Positions 42,925 to 55,089 of a DNA stretch of 64,000 nucleotides are shown piece by piece. The DNA lies in assembly GCF_030445035.2 (NCBI RefSeq), contig NC_080701.1, positions 22,350,798 to 22,414,797 on the forward strand, read 5' to 3'. The notes below the pieces were generated by a model that was not told where the DNA came from, searched no databases, and saw only the letters and a list, made by a program, of their open reading frames with translations. The translations under genes and the position numbers were made by a program. Every line of letters begins with the position of its first letter. Within the stretch, counting starts at the first letter, position 1. This DNA comes from Dasypus novemcinctus. Its lineage: Eukaryota; Chordata; Mammalia; Cingulata; Dasypodidae.

Positions 42925-45900
42925 TATAATGACCATCTTTGTCCTTCATAACCCTTTTGACTTAGTCTATTTTATCTGATATTAGTGTAGCTATCCCAGC
43001 TCTTTTTTGGTTACTACTTACACAGTATATTTTCCCCATTCTTTCATTTTCATCCTATTTGTATCTTTGAATTTAAGTAAGTCTTTTGCAGACAGAATAT
43101 AGTTGGTTTATGCTTTTTTTATGCATTCTACCAATCACTTCTTTTGAATGGAGAGTTTAATCCATTTACTTTTAAAGTCACTATTCAGAACTTCTGCCAT
43201 TTTGCTGTTTAACCTTTGCCTTTTTTTGTCTTTCCAATCTTCGGTTAATGCCTACTTTTATATGTATGTTTTTTTTGTGTGTGTGTGTGAGTATTGTACT
43301 ACATTTAGTGTCTTCTTTTTTCTCTCTAGATATTAACCTCCACAGACAGGTTATGTTTTATGATTTCAATATTAAAAAAATTTTTCAGACTTCTCTTGTC
43401 ACCTAACAGGTTTATTCTAAATAATGTCCATGTGCACTTGAAAAGAATTTGTATGGGTTGTTATTGCTGGGTGAGGTGTTCTATATATTTCAGCTAGATC
43501 TAGTTGGTTTATAGTGCTATTTAGATTTTTATTTCCATATTGATATTCAGTTTAGATATTGTATCTAGTATTTGAAGTGGGTTATTGAAATCTTCAGCTC
43601 TTATTGTAGATCAGTCTATTTCTCCCTTCAATTCTGTAAATTCTGGTGCTCTGCTGTTAGATGCTTATGTTTTTATAATTGTTAAAAGTTCTTGTTGAAT
43701 TGACACTTTAAGAAAATATTATAATATCCCTCTCTGTTTCTTGTAACAGTTTTTTTACTTAAGTATATTTCATCTGATATTAATATAGCCGACTCTGCTC
43801 TCTTTTGATTACTATATGCATGAAATACTTTTCCTGTCCTTTCACTTTAAACCTATCTATCATGGATCTAAAATGAGTCTCTTGAAAGCACCATATAGTT
43901 GGGTCTTGTTTCTTTACCCATTCTGCCAATCTCTGCATTTTTTTTGAAGAGTTTAATCCACTTACCCTTAAGGAAATTATTGATAATCAAGATTTACTTC
44001 TGCCATTCGCTATTTTAAAAAATTCTTGTCTTTCTTCCACTTTCCTTCCAATACTGCATTCCCTTTTGTTTAGATGATCCCTTTATAATAAGCCAGTCTG
44101 CATCACTTATCCGTCTTGTGTAGGCTTCTAAAATATTTTCTTTATGCTTACCATGGGTATTACATTTAGCATCCTAATTCTGTGACAATTCACTATGTGT
44201 TGATTCTAACTTCAACAGCTTACACATACACAGTAGCTATATCTCTCTGTCCTTCTTTTTTTGCTGTTCTTATCAGAAATTACATTTTTATGCATTGGGT
44301 GCCCAGTGAGAAAGATTTATACTAATATTTTATACATATAAATTTTAGAAGTCTTTAAAAAGTAAAATACGGCATTACAAATGAAAAATGAAATAGTAGT
44401 GGTATTTATATTTATCTGTAATATTATTTGCACCAGACGTATTTATCTTCACCTAGCATTGAGATACTGTCTATATTCTTTTCCTTTCAATATGCAGGAC
44501 TTTCTTTGGCATTTGTTCAAGGTATGTTCTAGTAGTCACAAACTCTCTCAGCTGTTGTTTTAATGGAAATGTCCTAATTTCTCCCTCATTTTTGAAGGAC
44601 AGCTTTGTCAGGTATATTATTTTTAGGTAACAGTCTTTTTATTTCTTTCAGTACATTAAATAACTCAGACAGCCTTCTGGTGTCAATGTTTTTAATGGAG
44701 AAATAGGATGTTAATCTTACTAGGGATCATTTACATGAGGTGTGTCACTTCTTTCTTGCTGTTTTTAAGATTCTGTCCTTGTCTTTGAGATTTGACAGTT
44801 TGTACATAATGTGTCTCAGTGAAGATCTGCTTTGGTTCATCCTGCCTGACATTCATTGAACGTCTTGGATTTATATATTCATATCTTTCATCAAATTTGG
44901 GAAGTTCTCTGCTATTATTTCTCTTGGTATTTTTTCTGGCCTTTATCTCTCTCTTCTCCTTTTGGGTCTCCTATGATACATATATTGGTACACTTGATCA
45001 TATCCCACAGGTTTCTTAAGCTCTGTTAAAGTTTTTGTTCATTCTTTTTTCTTTCTAATTCTCCACATGAAGACACTTTCAATATTCTTGTCTTTGAGGT
45101 CACTAATTCTCTCCTCTGCCTCCTCCAATCTATGCTTGAACCCTGCTGCTGTAATTTTCATTTCAGTTATTGTACATTTCAGTTCCAGAATTTCCATTGA
45201 ATTCTTTATAATTTCAATTTTATTATTGAAATTCTCCTTTTGTTCTTATATTGTTTTCCTGATTTCCTTTAGTTGATTGTCCATGTTTTCCTTTAGTTCA
45301 TTGATCCTGTTTATGAAAGTTGTTCTAAGATCTTTGTTAAATAATTCCAGAGATTATGCTTCCTCCAGAATATATTCCATCAAATTCTTTTTTTCATGTG
45401 TCTTAATCATATTTTCCTTCATCCTTGTATGTTTTATTATTTTTTCTTGAGAACTATATACACTGTGTGATTGGTGTGGTGACTCTGAAAATCTAATTCT
45501 GTCACTCCTCAGTCCACCAGATGAAGATCAATAAGAAAGAAAAAAGAAAATAAGAAGGAGTAAGAGAAAAATAACCCAGAGGAAAAAAGTTATGTACCAC
45601 CTTTCCAAGTCTCTTTTTATGGTCTGGTAGGAAGCCATCATCCCTGACCATCCTTCAGTGATCCACTAGACCCAAAAATACAAAACAGAGAAAGAAGAGT
45701 AAGATGAGGAAGAAGAACCACTCAACCAAAAAGGAAAAAGAAACAGCACAAAGAGGTGTATTGGCCCTTTATTTCCCAGTAGGTACTGGTATAAGGTCAG
45801 AAGATGCTATTTTTGAGAGAAAGCAATGCTAGCATCTGTACCAAGCTTTCAGGTATCTATCAGGCTAAACAACATAAAGAGAATGAAGAAATCCAACCAA

Positions 45901-46320
45901 TATAAAAGTACACCAGACATGTTGTGATATTAGAAGCCTCTCCTGCAGAAAAGGCTTACACTAAGGCCAGAAACTATGCTGGACCCAGACTAGGAAACTC
46001 CTACACAGAAGGACAAAGACAAGCAAACAAATACCACCACCAACAACAAAAAACAGTCAAAGGAGCTTCATTAGCTCTTTATATTCAGGTGGTAGATTGG
46101 AAGTGCTCAGAAGGCTGAACCTGGGGACTGCCTCTATGTTGATCCCACAGGGATCCGTGAGACTGACCTTGACCTTCAACCCCAGGTTTTAGAGATAGGT
46201 TTCTCTGTCATCCTTTGCCCCAGCCAGTTGCTCCCAGAATCTGGGACATGTTGCTACAGACACAGCTGTTTTTATATCTGCTGTCATTGGGCTGAGCAAT
46301 GGGAACTAGTCACTGGTTCA
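42925..46320 (-). mobile_element. Old L1 EN, ORF1 and 5'UTR regions, minus strand (two copies overlapping)
   Basis: The EN N-terminal antisense resumes at 42925 ('atctttgtccttcataaccc', 'tagctatcccagctcttttt'). A second EN stretch appears at about 43385-43990, so at least two old L1s are joined here. About 44480-45480 is ORF1 in antisense ('aaggacagctttgtcaggta', 'ttgaacgtcttggatttata', 'gaggtcactaattctctcct'). About 45480-46320 is 5'UTR-like sequence with purine-rich stretches, as in copies 1 and 2. No coding frame survives. Confidence 0.6.
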
Positions 46321-46611
46321 TGTTTTTGCTTACAAAAACTGAACTCTCTGCAGTCTTTCAGTTCCTCTGGGTCTTCTGTATTTTATCTTAATGTCCATTT
46401 TTGTACCAGGTTACCACTTAAATCTAATCTCTTTTTTTAGCTCCTTCATTTTTCTAGTGGAGGGAGTGAGTTTTAAATTTCATACTTATTTCACATCTGT
46501 ACAGCCCCCCTCAATCAGCAAGTTCTATTTAATGATTTATAGTATTCATTTTTTTACTCTACATATATATTTTAACTCCATCTTTAATAGAAAATAACAA
46601 TCATGATATGT

Positions 46612-47050
46612 ATGATGGATAGGCTCATGTGTCACCTCAGCAGGTAATGATGCCCAGTTGTTTGGTCAAGCAAGCCCTGAGCTAATTGTAATATAAGGGC
46701 ATTTCATGGACTTTAATCACCAGTGAGTTAATTGCATAGATGGCTGATTACATCTACAATCAACTAAGGAGATTGCTGTCGCAGTGAGTGACATCTCATC
46801 CAATCAATTGAAGGTCTCAAAAGGGGACGTGATTTCAGTATTCAGAGAGAGATTTCCAGTCTCTACTTCAGACAGCCAGTGTCTCCTAGGAACTCATGAA
46901 GGACCTTCATTGGAGCCCCTGGTTTGCAGCCTGCCTGTGGAATTTGGACTTGTGCATCCCCGTGGTCATGTGAGAGAATTTTATAAAATTCATACTATTT
47001 ACAGACCTCTCCTTTTGGTTCTGTTTCTCTAGAGAACCCAGCCTAATACA
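46612..47050 (+). mobile_element. Ancient LTR-type repeat (TG...CA, ~440 bp)
   Basis: The repeat begins TGTATGATGGATAGGCTCAT and 'gtgtcacctcagcaggtaat', has 'tggctgattacatctacaat' and 'gaatttggacttgtgcatcc', and ends 'tctctagagaacccagccta' then 'ataca'. I remember this order from a common ancient mammalian LTR-like repeat. No target duplication or coding sequence is visible. The family name needs a library search. Confidence 0.5.
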
Positions 47051-47059
47051 GTATATGAT

Positions 47060-49810
47060 ATTGTCTTCACCCTTTGCCATGTAACTTTTAAGTTCCTGTC
47101 ATCAAGAGATGGAGTATATACATCCCCCAAACCCTTTGGATCTGAGTGTGACTATGAAAGGCCAATTTCATGTGTGTGCATTCTCATGGGGCAAACTGTG
47201 GTTAGATGGGTCCTGCGATTGGTTGAATGCTCTGCTATAGCTTTCTTGAAATTCTTAATAATTTTGAACACAGAGCCCTACAAAGAATGTTGACGAGTTT
47301 GGGCAGTGAGATGTTAATGGACTTAACTCTCAAGTGTGAGTTTTGAAAAAGCTCTTTTGCTTTTCTCAGTTGTGCTCTTGTTTCTCTGTCATTCCTGTAA
47401 GAAACCTTCCTGGGCTGTCTTGCTGGAAGGAGAGAGACACATGGGCACAGCAAAGGTGTTTTATTCCTCTCAAGTTAGATCAGTTAACATTCAGTTGGCT
47501 CTGCTCTCAGACCATTGATCAAGACCTACCAAAAATTGCAGAACCATTTAACTTACTCTCCAGTGACTCCAGACATGTAAGCAATGGACACTTAATAATT
47601 TTTATATGTGGTTGTGGTTTTGCAGTATTACACATATTATTTTTTGAGATACATTCATATTGATGTGTGTAAGATGAATTTATTTAAGTGCATGTATACT
47701 CATTGAATAAATATAATTTATTTATTATTTAATCTACCCATATTTATAGTGATGAGGACTTAGGTTGTTTTGGTATATATTTTTTCTACTATTAACAACA
47801 ATAAGAAAAACTGGATTGTGGAGATGCTTAGGCATGACTTCTTGGATACCAGTGAAATCAGTGGGAAATAAATAAAAAAATTCTCAGATGTGCTATATAT
47901 ATTGCCAATATTTTGTTTTAAAGGCTTTGTGTCAATTTTCACTCCCATCAGGAATTCAAAAGCTTTCTGTTTCTCTATATCCTCAACAAAGTGAATATTC
48001 TCCGATCATTATTTTTTGTCAATTAATGAATAAGAAATGCTATTTTATTGTGGTTTTAATATGAAATTTAACTGGTTATTTATAGGATGTAATATAGTTT
48101 CAAATGTTTACTGACCATTGTAATCTTCTTTAAATTTTTTCTCCTAACCAATTTTTTTTTTTCCGTTTTGAGTTTTTATGTTTTCATTTGTTTGGAGCTT
48201 TTAATTTTCAATCAATGGCTTATCTTTCTGTTTTTCTTTCTTTGTTTTTTATAATCAATTTGAAGGAATTTTTGTTTATTGTGGAACTTAACCCTGTTTC
48301 TGTTTTTTTGTAGCAATGTTAATTTTACTCATAAAAAGGAAAATAGCCCTCTAAAATGTACCCCCGTACATAACTATATTATGAAAGAGTTAGAAGAAAG
48401 GCCTTTTTCTATTGAAAAGGAGCTCATTTACATATGTTCACATTGCAAACACGATACTTTGAAGCTATTCAACAATTGCTGTAAACATAATTTGAGCCAA
48501 CAATGTTAGTTACTATATATGATAAGCATTGGAATCTGCATGAATCTTATTTTAATGTAAAAATCATCTTAATGAAAACTTATTCAAGTCAGTTGTAGCA
48601 CTGTTGATTTTAATCATATAAAGGAAAACAGCACTTTAAATTGTACCTATTTTCCCCCTTCATTATGTATCTGTTTTATATGGTACAAATATGCTACCCA
48701 GCCTATTCGTCTTCTTCTTTTGTTTGTGGAATTTATTGCTATAAATAGATATATGATCAATTACATATCTAGTTTCTTTTATAGCTTTCTGGGAATTCCC
48801 TCTTATGTCTTTTACGTTGTAGATTGATATTAATATACACCTGAAGTATTTTAAAATTATTTTTATATTTAAAATGTAAATACTGTGCTCTCAGTTTCTT
48901 TACTTAACAGCTGTATTGTATTTTTCAAGTCTAACGAGCACTCACATTATCACTACTTTCTTTATAAGTTTTCTTATATTAATATTTTTATGCTGATCTG
49001 GCATTTTTTCAATCAATATAATTTTAGATAATTTTAGATAATTTTTTCATATGGAATACATAAATGGCATGCTTTCTGAATCTGTGCATATTTACGAATG
49101 TTCTTTTTGTTCTTGTAATTGGCAGTTTGCCGAATTTGTGAGTCATTTTAATTTTCTTTAGATTTTTATGTTATTTCAGTATAGTTTCTGTATGTGTGTG
49201 TGTTTCTCTTGTCTGTGTGGGATATACCACATGTCATTCCATTCATTCAGGTGGATATGTCTATATAAGAAAAAATTTCCTCTATTATCACTTTAATTTT
49301 TAATTCCTTCCAAAATTTTTTATCCTTTGAAGAATTATGTTTTCTTCTTAGGTCTTCTGGTATTATTTTCTATAAAAGAGTGCGTTACTAAAATTCTTTG
49401 CAAATTTTAATTTTTGGTGTATATTTAGCAATATTTTATTTCCTTTTTACCTAAGTCACTAATTCTGTCCTCAGTAACCAATTTTTCTTTGACACCTTTA
49501 TTGAATTATTCAGTTTTAAGTGCTAAGCATTTAGTTTCAGAATGTCCATTTTTAAAATTGAAATAGTCCTCTTTGAGAGCTTATTATTCTATTCTTGTAA
49601 ATATGATAGCACTCTTCAATCAATACTTCCTTATGAGCTAGCTTTTAAAAATTTCTCTTTTATGTTATTTTTTTTTTTATGTGGGATGTTGTTTTACTTT
49701 GAGTGGTCATTTGCTTATTTATTCCTTCACTCATAAGCCAGATTGTTTTGTTCTTTTATGTAGAAGCAGGAAAGTATTGGCTTTTGAGGGCCATAAGTAA
49801 GCTTGCAAAC
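47060..49810. other. Intron 3 DNA with weak LINE relics, no gene
   Basis: Mostly unique-looking AT-rich intron. About 47930-48150 has L1 ORF2 C-terminal antisense blocks ('actcccatcaggaattcaaa', 'gtttctctatatcctcaac'). About 49440-49740 may be old L1/HAL1 antisense ('tctgtcctcagtaaccaatt'). Nothing else can be supported, and no exon motif of the ADAM family was found. Confidence 0.4.
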
Positions 49811-49824
49811 TAGAGTGTTATCCT

Positions 49825-50224
49825 TTATTTTTTATTTATTTCTCTCCCCTCCTCCCCTGTTGTCTGCGCTGTGTCCATTTGCTGTGTGTTCTTCTGTGAC
49901 GGCTTCTATCCTTATCAGCGGCACTGGGAATTTGTGGTTTTTTTTCCTGCGTCATCTTGCTGCATCAGCTTTCCATGTGTGTGGCACCATTCTTGGGCAG
50001 GCTGCACTTTCTTTCACGCTAGGCAGCTCTCCTTCCAGGGTGCACTCCTTGCACGTGGGGCTCCCCTACGTGGGGGGACACCCCTGCGTGGCACTGCACT
50101 CCTTGCGCGCATCAGCACTGCTCATGGGCCAGCTCCACACGGGTCAAGGAGGCCCGGGGTTTGAACCACGGACCTCCCATGTGGTAAGCGGATGCCTTAT
50201 CCATTGGGCCAAGTCCCCTTCCCA
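49825..50224 (-). mobile_element. DAS-type SINE (~400 bp), minus strand
   Basis: A full 400-bp form is flanked by TAGAGTGTTATCCT (49811-49824) and TAGAGTGTTACCCT (50225-50238). The left end is T-rich; the body has 'gggcaggctgcactttcttt' and 'cagcactgctcatgggccag'; the right tRNA-like head has 'gtttgaaccacggacctcc' and 'ccattgggccaagtcccctt'. The frames of 157 and 97 codons across it are artefacts of SINE sequence. Confidence 0.92.
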
Positions 50225-50639
50225 TAGAGTGTTACCCTGTAATTATGCTTGCCATGCTATCTGTTGGATGTTCTGACTGTAATTCCTTTTTCCTGAGAAT
50301 GTTTCTGGATTCCCATTTCCACCACCTCCATTTGCATGCTTATGGATATTAAAATGTGACTTTGTCCTTTGTCTGAATTCATTATCCAGACCATTGTGAG
50401 TTTTACCTTGAATGCATGTGGAATGTGGGCTGATAAATAGCAGTTTTTCTCTGGGCAGCTCTCACATCAACAAGTTCTGTTATTTGAATTGAGGAAAGGG
50501 AAAAGTAGTCAGCAATGAGAGAAAATGAAGCAGCTATGTAGACAGAAGTAGTGGTTAAAGAGAATACTCTGAGTGTTCCAATACATCTTCTAGTCTGTCC
50601 TTGAAATGCCTCCTGGTATTTGAAATCCTTGAAAAATCC

Positions 50640-51020
50640 CAGTATCCCCATAATAAATTATTGTGGTAAACTGTTCTGTAATAGTAACTATCCTCTCCCG
50701 GTAAGAAGATTATACTTGTCCACTATGTTGATGTCAGATTTGCCTATGGAAATAGCGTGGCTAATGAATTTGAGGAAGACTGTACTATCCCTCTTCTGAC
50801 CAAAGGTATTAAGAAGTGTTGTGTACTTCAATTTCTTTTCTCCTGCTGCTACAAGGACGGCATGTTATAGGAAGCAGCCATGCCTTTTCCTAGAATTCAG
50901 AATGAAGGAAGGCAGTATGTAGTTAAACCTTCAGTTAAACTAGCAAGGAAAATTCATTGTTGTTTTAAGGCACCGAGATTTTTGGAATTGTTTTTACTAG
51001 AGCAAAACATCATGAAAACT
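50640..51020 (+). mobile_element. Ancient LTR-type repeat, 3' part
   Basis: The end 'cattgttgttttaaggcacc', then 'gagatttttggaatt' and 'cttactaatatag', follows the 'ttgttttaagccactgagatttgggg...ctaataCA' pattern of old MaLR/ERVL-type LTR 3' ends. Upstream, 'tgctacaaggacggcatg' fits the same class. The left end is not resolved. It lies 380 bp upstream of ADAM exon 4. Confidence 0.5.
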
Positions 51021-51396
51021 TACTAATATAGAAACATTTTTTTTTGTAGTTTTTATCAAGTCATTGTTACTTGTTACCAAATATTAATTGAAATATTTAT
51101 GCCATGATAAGGAATTATTGATGGTTGACTCTGTAAGTCTCGGCTATGTGTTTTGTTTGATTACCTTGAATTCATTGCACTGTACTTACTGGTTTCTGGT
51201 TATAGTAGTTATTAATTTTTCTTATATACACAATTTTCTGTCTCAAATCAAGTTAGATAATAGAGAGATACTTCCATTTAATTTCTAGATATTTGGGATA
51301 TAAATTTGAAAGTTAATTTTGTTTAATTTCATTATTCTGAAAGTTAATTTATTCTTGATATTATTACAATGAACTATCATTATTTTGGTTGAATAG

Positions 51397-51475
51397 GTCA
51401 TTTTTAGATCCTCATTTCTTGGTGTTTTCATACAACGAATCAGGAAAATTGCTTCAAGATTATTCATATATTAAG
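51397..51475 (+). CDS. ADAM3: ADAM3-like exon 4: prodomain
   Basis: The acceptor is TTGAATAG|G at 51396/51397 (a poor pyrimidine tract), and the donor is AAG|GTAAGT at 51476. With exon 3 it gives Q, then SFLDPHFLVFSYNESGKL and LQDYSYIK. QSFL-P-F-VY-YN-GSL is a standard ADAM prodomain block. NES is a possible N-glycosylation sequon (N-E-S). Phase 0 at the end matches exon 5. An old L1 starts about 300 bp downstream. Confidence 0.8.
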
Positions 51476-51789
51476 GTAAGTCTTAGTTTCTGCTTCATAG
51501 ATTTACAAATTTGATGTGGTTAAAGTGCCATTTCTTAGGAAGGAAAAGATTGCTTTGTACTCCACAAAATTATTAAAAAACATTATAAACTCAAACACAA
51601 TGTGGCAATTTCTATGGGAGTACACTGAACAAAAAAATCTACTTTTTAAATCTGGAACTCAGCAATCACTTATCCAAAAAGACTTTAAATTATATCTGGA
51701 AGTATTAATAGGAGTTTGGGAGACAGAAAAAAGTAGGAAGCTTTAATTGATATGTTACAGGACCTACCTGTAGAGAAAAGGGTTGGCAT

Positions 51790-52800
51790 TAAATTGTAGA
51801 AAAAAATGACAAGTTCCTTAGGATCTGCCAACAGTCCTCCACAGTGGCTGTACCATTCTCCATTCCCACCAACAGTGTAAGTGTTCCTGTTTTTCCACAT
51901 CTTCTCCAACACTTATAGTTTTATGACTTTTTATTATTGGCTGTCTTAATACGTCTGAAAGGTTATCTCATTGTAGTTTTGATTTGCATTTCCCTAATTG
52001 CTAGTGATGTTGAACATTTTTTCATGTGTTTTTTTTTCTATTTGATTTCTTATTTGGACAATTGTCTATTCAAGACTTTTGCCCATTGTTTTATTCGGGT
52101 GGTTTGTCTTTTAATCATTGAGTTATAATATCTCTACATATCATGGATAGTAAAGCCTTATTGGATATGTGATTTCCAAATATTTTCTCCCATTGAGTTG
52201 GATGTCTTTTCACCCTTTTGACAGAGTCCTCAATTGAAAGTTTTGAATTTTGAGGAGGTCCCATTTATCTATTTTTCCTTTTGTTGTTCATACTTTGGGT
52301 ATAAGTTTTAAGGAACTACTGCCTACCACAAGATCTTGAAGATGTTTTCATACATTTTCTTCTAGGAGTTTTATTGTTGCCACTTTTATTTTTAGGTCCT
52401 TGATCCATTTTGTGTTAATTTTTGTATAAGATGTGAGATAGGGGTCCTCTCTCTTTCTTTTGGATATGGCAATGAAGTTTTCTCAGCACCGTTTGTTGAA
52501 TAGACTGTCCTGACCCAGTTGGGAGGGCTTGACAACCTTGTCAGAAATCACTTGACCATAGATGTGAGATTCTATTTCTCAATTTGGTTCTATTGGTCAG
52601 TATGTCTGTCTTTATACCAGTACCATGCTGTTTTTTTTACCACTGTAGCTAAGTGATCTGTACCTTCCCTTAATCTTAGTTTACTAAGGAATCTGTACCT
52701 GACTTTAATCTTTCTTAGCGACCACTGTAGCTACGTAAGTTTAAAGTCAGGAGGTGAGAGTCTAACAATCTTGTTCTTCTTTTTAAAGATGTTTTTGGCT
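51790..52800 (-). mobile_element. L1 ORF2 C-terminal fragment, minus strand
   Basis: The antisense ORF2 end is recognisable from 'ccacagtggctgtaccattc' and 'cccaccaacagtgtaagtgt' through 'cccatttatctatttttcct' to 'gtacctgacttt...gttttggct' (about 52800). It lies in ADAM intron 4 opposite to the gene. An 82-bp duplication-bounded insertion sits at 52639-52720. The left 300 bp after exon 4 (51476-51790) is unassigned. Confidence 0.75.
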
Positions 52801-52989
52801 TACCAAAAGGCTACTCTTGTCACCCACTCTCCTCACACCAAAACCTAAAACTCAATTTTGTATCAGGTAGTCACAACTAAATTAACTACCCTCTAATCCA
52901 AAACACAAAACTTTATAAAGGAAGAAATTCTAGAAGAGACTCCTTAAAAGTAAACTGCAAAGTCTCCCATGAACCAACTAACTAACCAA

Positions 52990-53334
52990 AAAAACAAAAA
53001 TAAGAAGGTGTGCATGTAGCATTGAGGAGGATTCTACGATCGAGGTATTGAAAGCCAGGACTCGAGACCTTCGTGGAAGGAAGTTTATTACAGCCAGCCG
53101 GGCCCGTGGACATGAGTCCAAAAACCAAGCCCCGAGCCAGTCTTTTAGGTTGCTTTTATACAAAGAGCATGGGAGGGGAGGGGTAAGGAAACATTTGATG
53201 CGAAAAGTTTAAGTTTCGGTTTCTTGGGACTTGGGGGCTCTCGGGAACTATTTAAACTTGAACACACACATAGCCTGTATAGTTCTCGAATACATGTACA
53301 GCCCATATCATGCAAATAAACAGGAAAATCTGAG

Positions 53335-53336
<2 letters not shown>
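52990..53336 (-). mobile_element. Class I ERV-type LTR remnant, minus strand
   Basis: On the minus strand the order is a G-poor U3 end with CCCTCCCCTCCC, a TATA box GTATAAAAGC (near 53163-53154), then CTGGCTCGGGGCTTGG, a polyadenylation signal AATAAA (near 53090-53085) and a CTTCCTTCC-type stretch. This U3-TATA-R-AATAAA-U5 spacing is typical of gammaretrovirus-like LTRs. No gag, pol or env sequence is seen nearby and both ends are unclear. It is a non-coding fossil. Confidence 0.55.

Positions 53337-53367
<31 letters not shown>
53337..53367. repeat. (AC)n microsatellite, 31 bp
   Basis: An uninterrupted AC/CA dinucleotide run at the upstream edge of the ERV LTR remnant. Frames reading repeated Val-Cys on the minus strand derive from it. 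Confidence 0.95.
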
Positions 53368-53368
<1 letters not shown>

Positions 53369-53864
53369 CCTGAAATAACCCTGATATGATTGTTTAAAAA
53401 CTATAAATATGTTCATAGATGTAATTGAAAATATAATCATAATGAGTAGGTAAATGTGAAGAGTCTGATCAGAAAAATGGAAAACATTGAAAAAACAACA
53501 ACTCTAAACTAACATCTGAAATGAAAGGAAAGAACCACTTAATGGATGTAATAGCAGGTTGGAAATAGCAAAAGAAGGCATCATTGAATTTGAGGAATTT
53601 GAAGACAGATCCACAGATACATTACATTTTTCACAGTAATTGATACAAATAGATAAAAATAAGTGTATAAAAGATTTGAACAACCTTATCAACCAGTTGA
53701 CCTAATTTACATGAACAGGATAGTAAATGTAACACCTGCCATATTCCTAATTTTTCAAATTTTCCATGTTCACCTAAGACACAACATGTGTGGGATCATT
53801 AAAAAATTCTCAGCAAAACTTAAAATTTGTTGCATGACTATCATGGAATTAAATGATATATTGT

Positions 53865-53915
53865 GGAGTGGTTGTAGCTCAGTTGTTGAGTACCTCCAAA
53901 TAAATAAATAAAATA
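53865..53915 (+). mobile_element. Short SINE fragment
   Basis: 'tggttgtagctcagttgttg' and 'agtacct' is a tRNA-type A-box head ('GTAGCTCAGTGGTTGAG'-like), followed at once by (AAATA)n. The B-box half is missing. It lies within the old L1 EN region, which continues on both sides. Confidence 0.5.
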
Positions 53916-54299
53916 TTAAGAACAAATAGATGTTTGGAACCCACAGATATTTGGATATTAAAAACAATAAATTTTATATAACTCATGGGACAAAGAAGAA
54001 ATCTCTAGTGAAATAAAAATATGTTTTGAACTGAATGGTGATCAAAACACAAAATATCAAAATGTGTGTACTTTAAGAACTGTAGTGCTTATAAATCTAG
54101 GAAAAGAAGGAGAAAATTGAAAATGGCACAACCATAATGAAGGAAATAGTGCAGGAAAGAGCAGAAATCAACGATATAGAAAAAAGTAAAAGAATAAGTT
54201 AATAAGCAAAAATTCATTTCTTTAAAAGGTTTAATAAAATTAATAAGCCCTAGCAAGACTTTTCTAGACCCAAAAGAGGAAAATTCCATCAATATTAGG

Positions 54300-54718
54300 G
54301 GGAAGCAGGTATGGTTCAACTGATAGAGCATCCACGTACCATATAGGAGATCCGGGGCTCAAACCCAGGGCCTCCTGGCCCATGTGGTGAGCTGGCCCAT
54401 GTGCATTGCTGATGCATGCAAGGAGTACTCTGCCATGCAGGGGTGTCCCCCATGTAGGGGAACCCCACATGCAAGAGGGTACCTGCAAGGAGAGCCATCC
54501 CCGCATGAAAAAAGCACAGCCTGCTCAGGAGAGGCACCACACAAATGGAGAGCTGATGCTGCAAGATGACACAACAAAAAGAGACACACATTCCCAGTGC
54601 TGCTGAGAATGCAAGTGAACACAGAAGAACACACAGCGAATGGACACAAGAGAGCAGACAATGGGGGAGGGGGGTAGAAATAAAATAAATCTTAAAAAAA
54701 ATATATATATATATGTAT
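54300..54718 (+). mobile_element. DAS-type SINE (~400 bp), + strand
   Basis: The tRNA-like head starts at the left ('aagcaggtatggttcaactg', B-box region 'ggggctcaaaccc'), then comes the same 400-bp body in sense and an A-rich/(TA)n tail. The duplication ATATTAGG is at 54292-54299 and 54719-54726. It is the only long SINE here in gene orientation. Frames of about 100-140 codons on its minus strand are artefacts. Confidence 0.9.
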
Positions 54719-55089
54719 ATATTAGGAATTAAAGGAAGTACCATAATTTACTTATACAGTAAATAAATGTTATTAAATGTTTTATGAAAATTTCATGGCA
54801 ATTCATTTTATAATTTAGAGTAAATGGATGATTTCCTTGAAAAATAAAACTTACCCAAATTGAGGGAAGAAAAAGTAGAAAATCTTAATCACTTAATATA
54901 AATATATATTAGAGAAATTGAATTCCTAGGTAGCATATTTTACACAAGTAGTTCCAGGATTAGATAGTCTCATGCCAAATTGTTCAATATTTTAAGAAAC
55001 AAAAGGAAAATTTTCAAAAAATTTTTTTATGCCAACATCATCCTGATGCCAAAATCTTGAAGAGAAATTACAAATAAATAAAAGTATAT

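Noticed and set aside
49803..50276. Frames of 157 and 97 codons
   Set aside because: They lie exactly across a SINE with its own target duplication. Near-identical translations recur at 14306, 19273, 25571 and 54316, all in SINEs.
53337..53367. CRISPR-like or other array
   Set aside because: It is a simple dinucleotide microsatellite; there are no spaced repeats anywhere in the window that would suggest an array.
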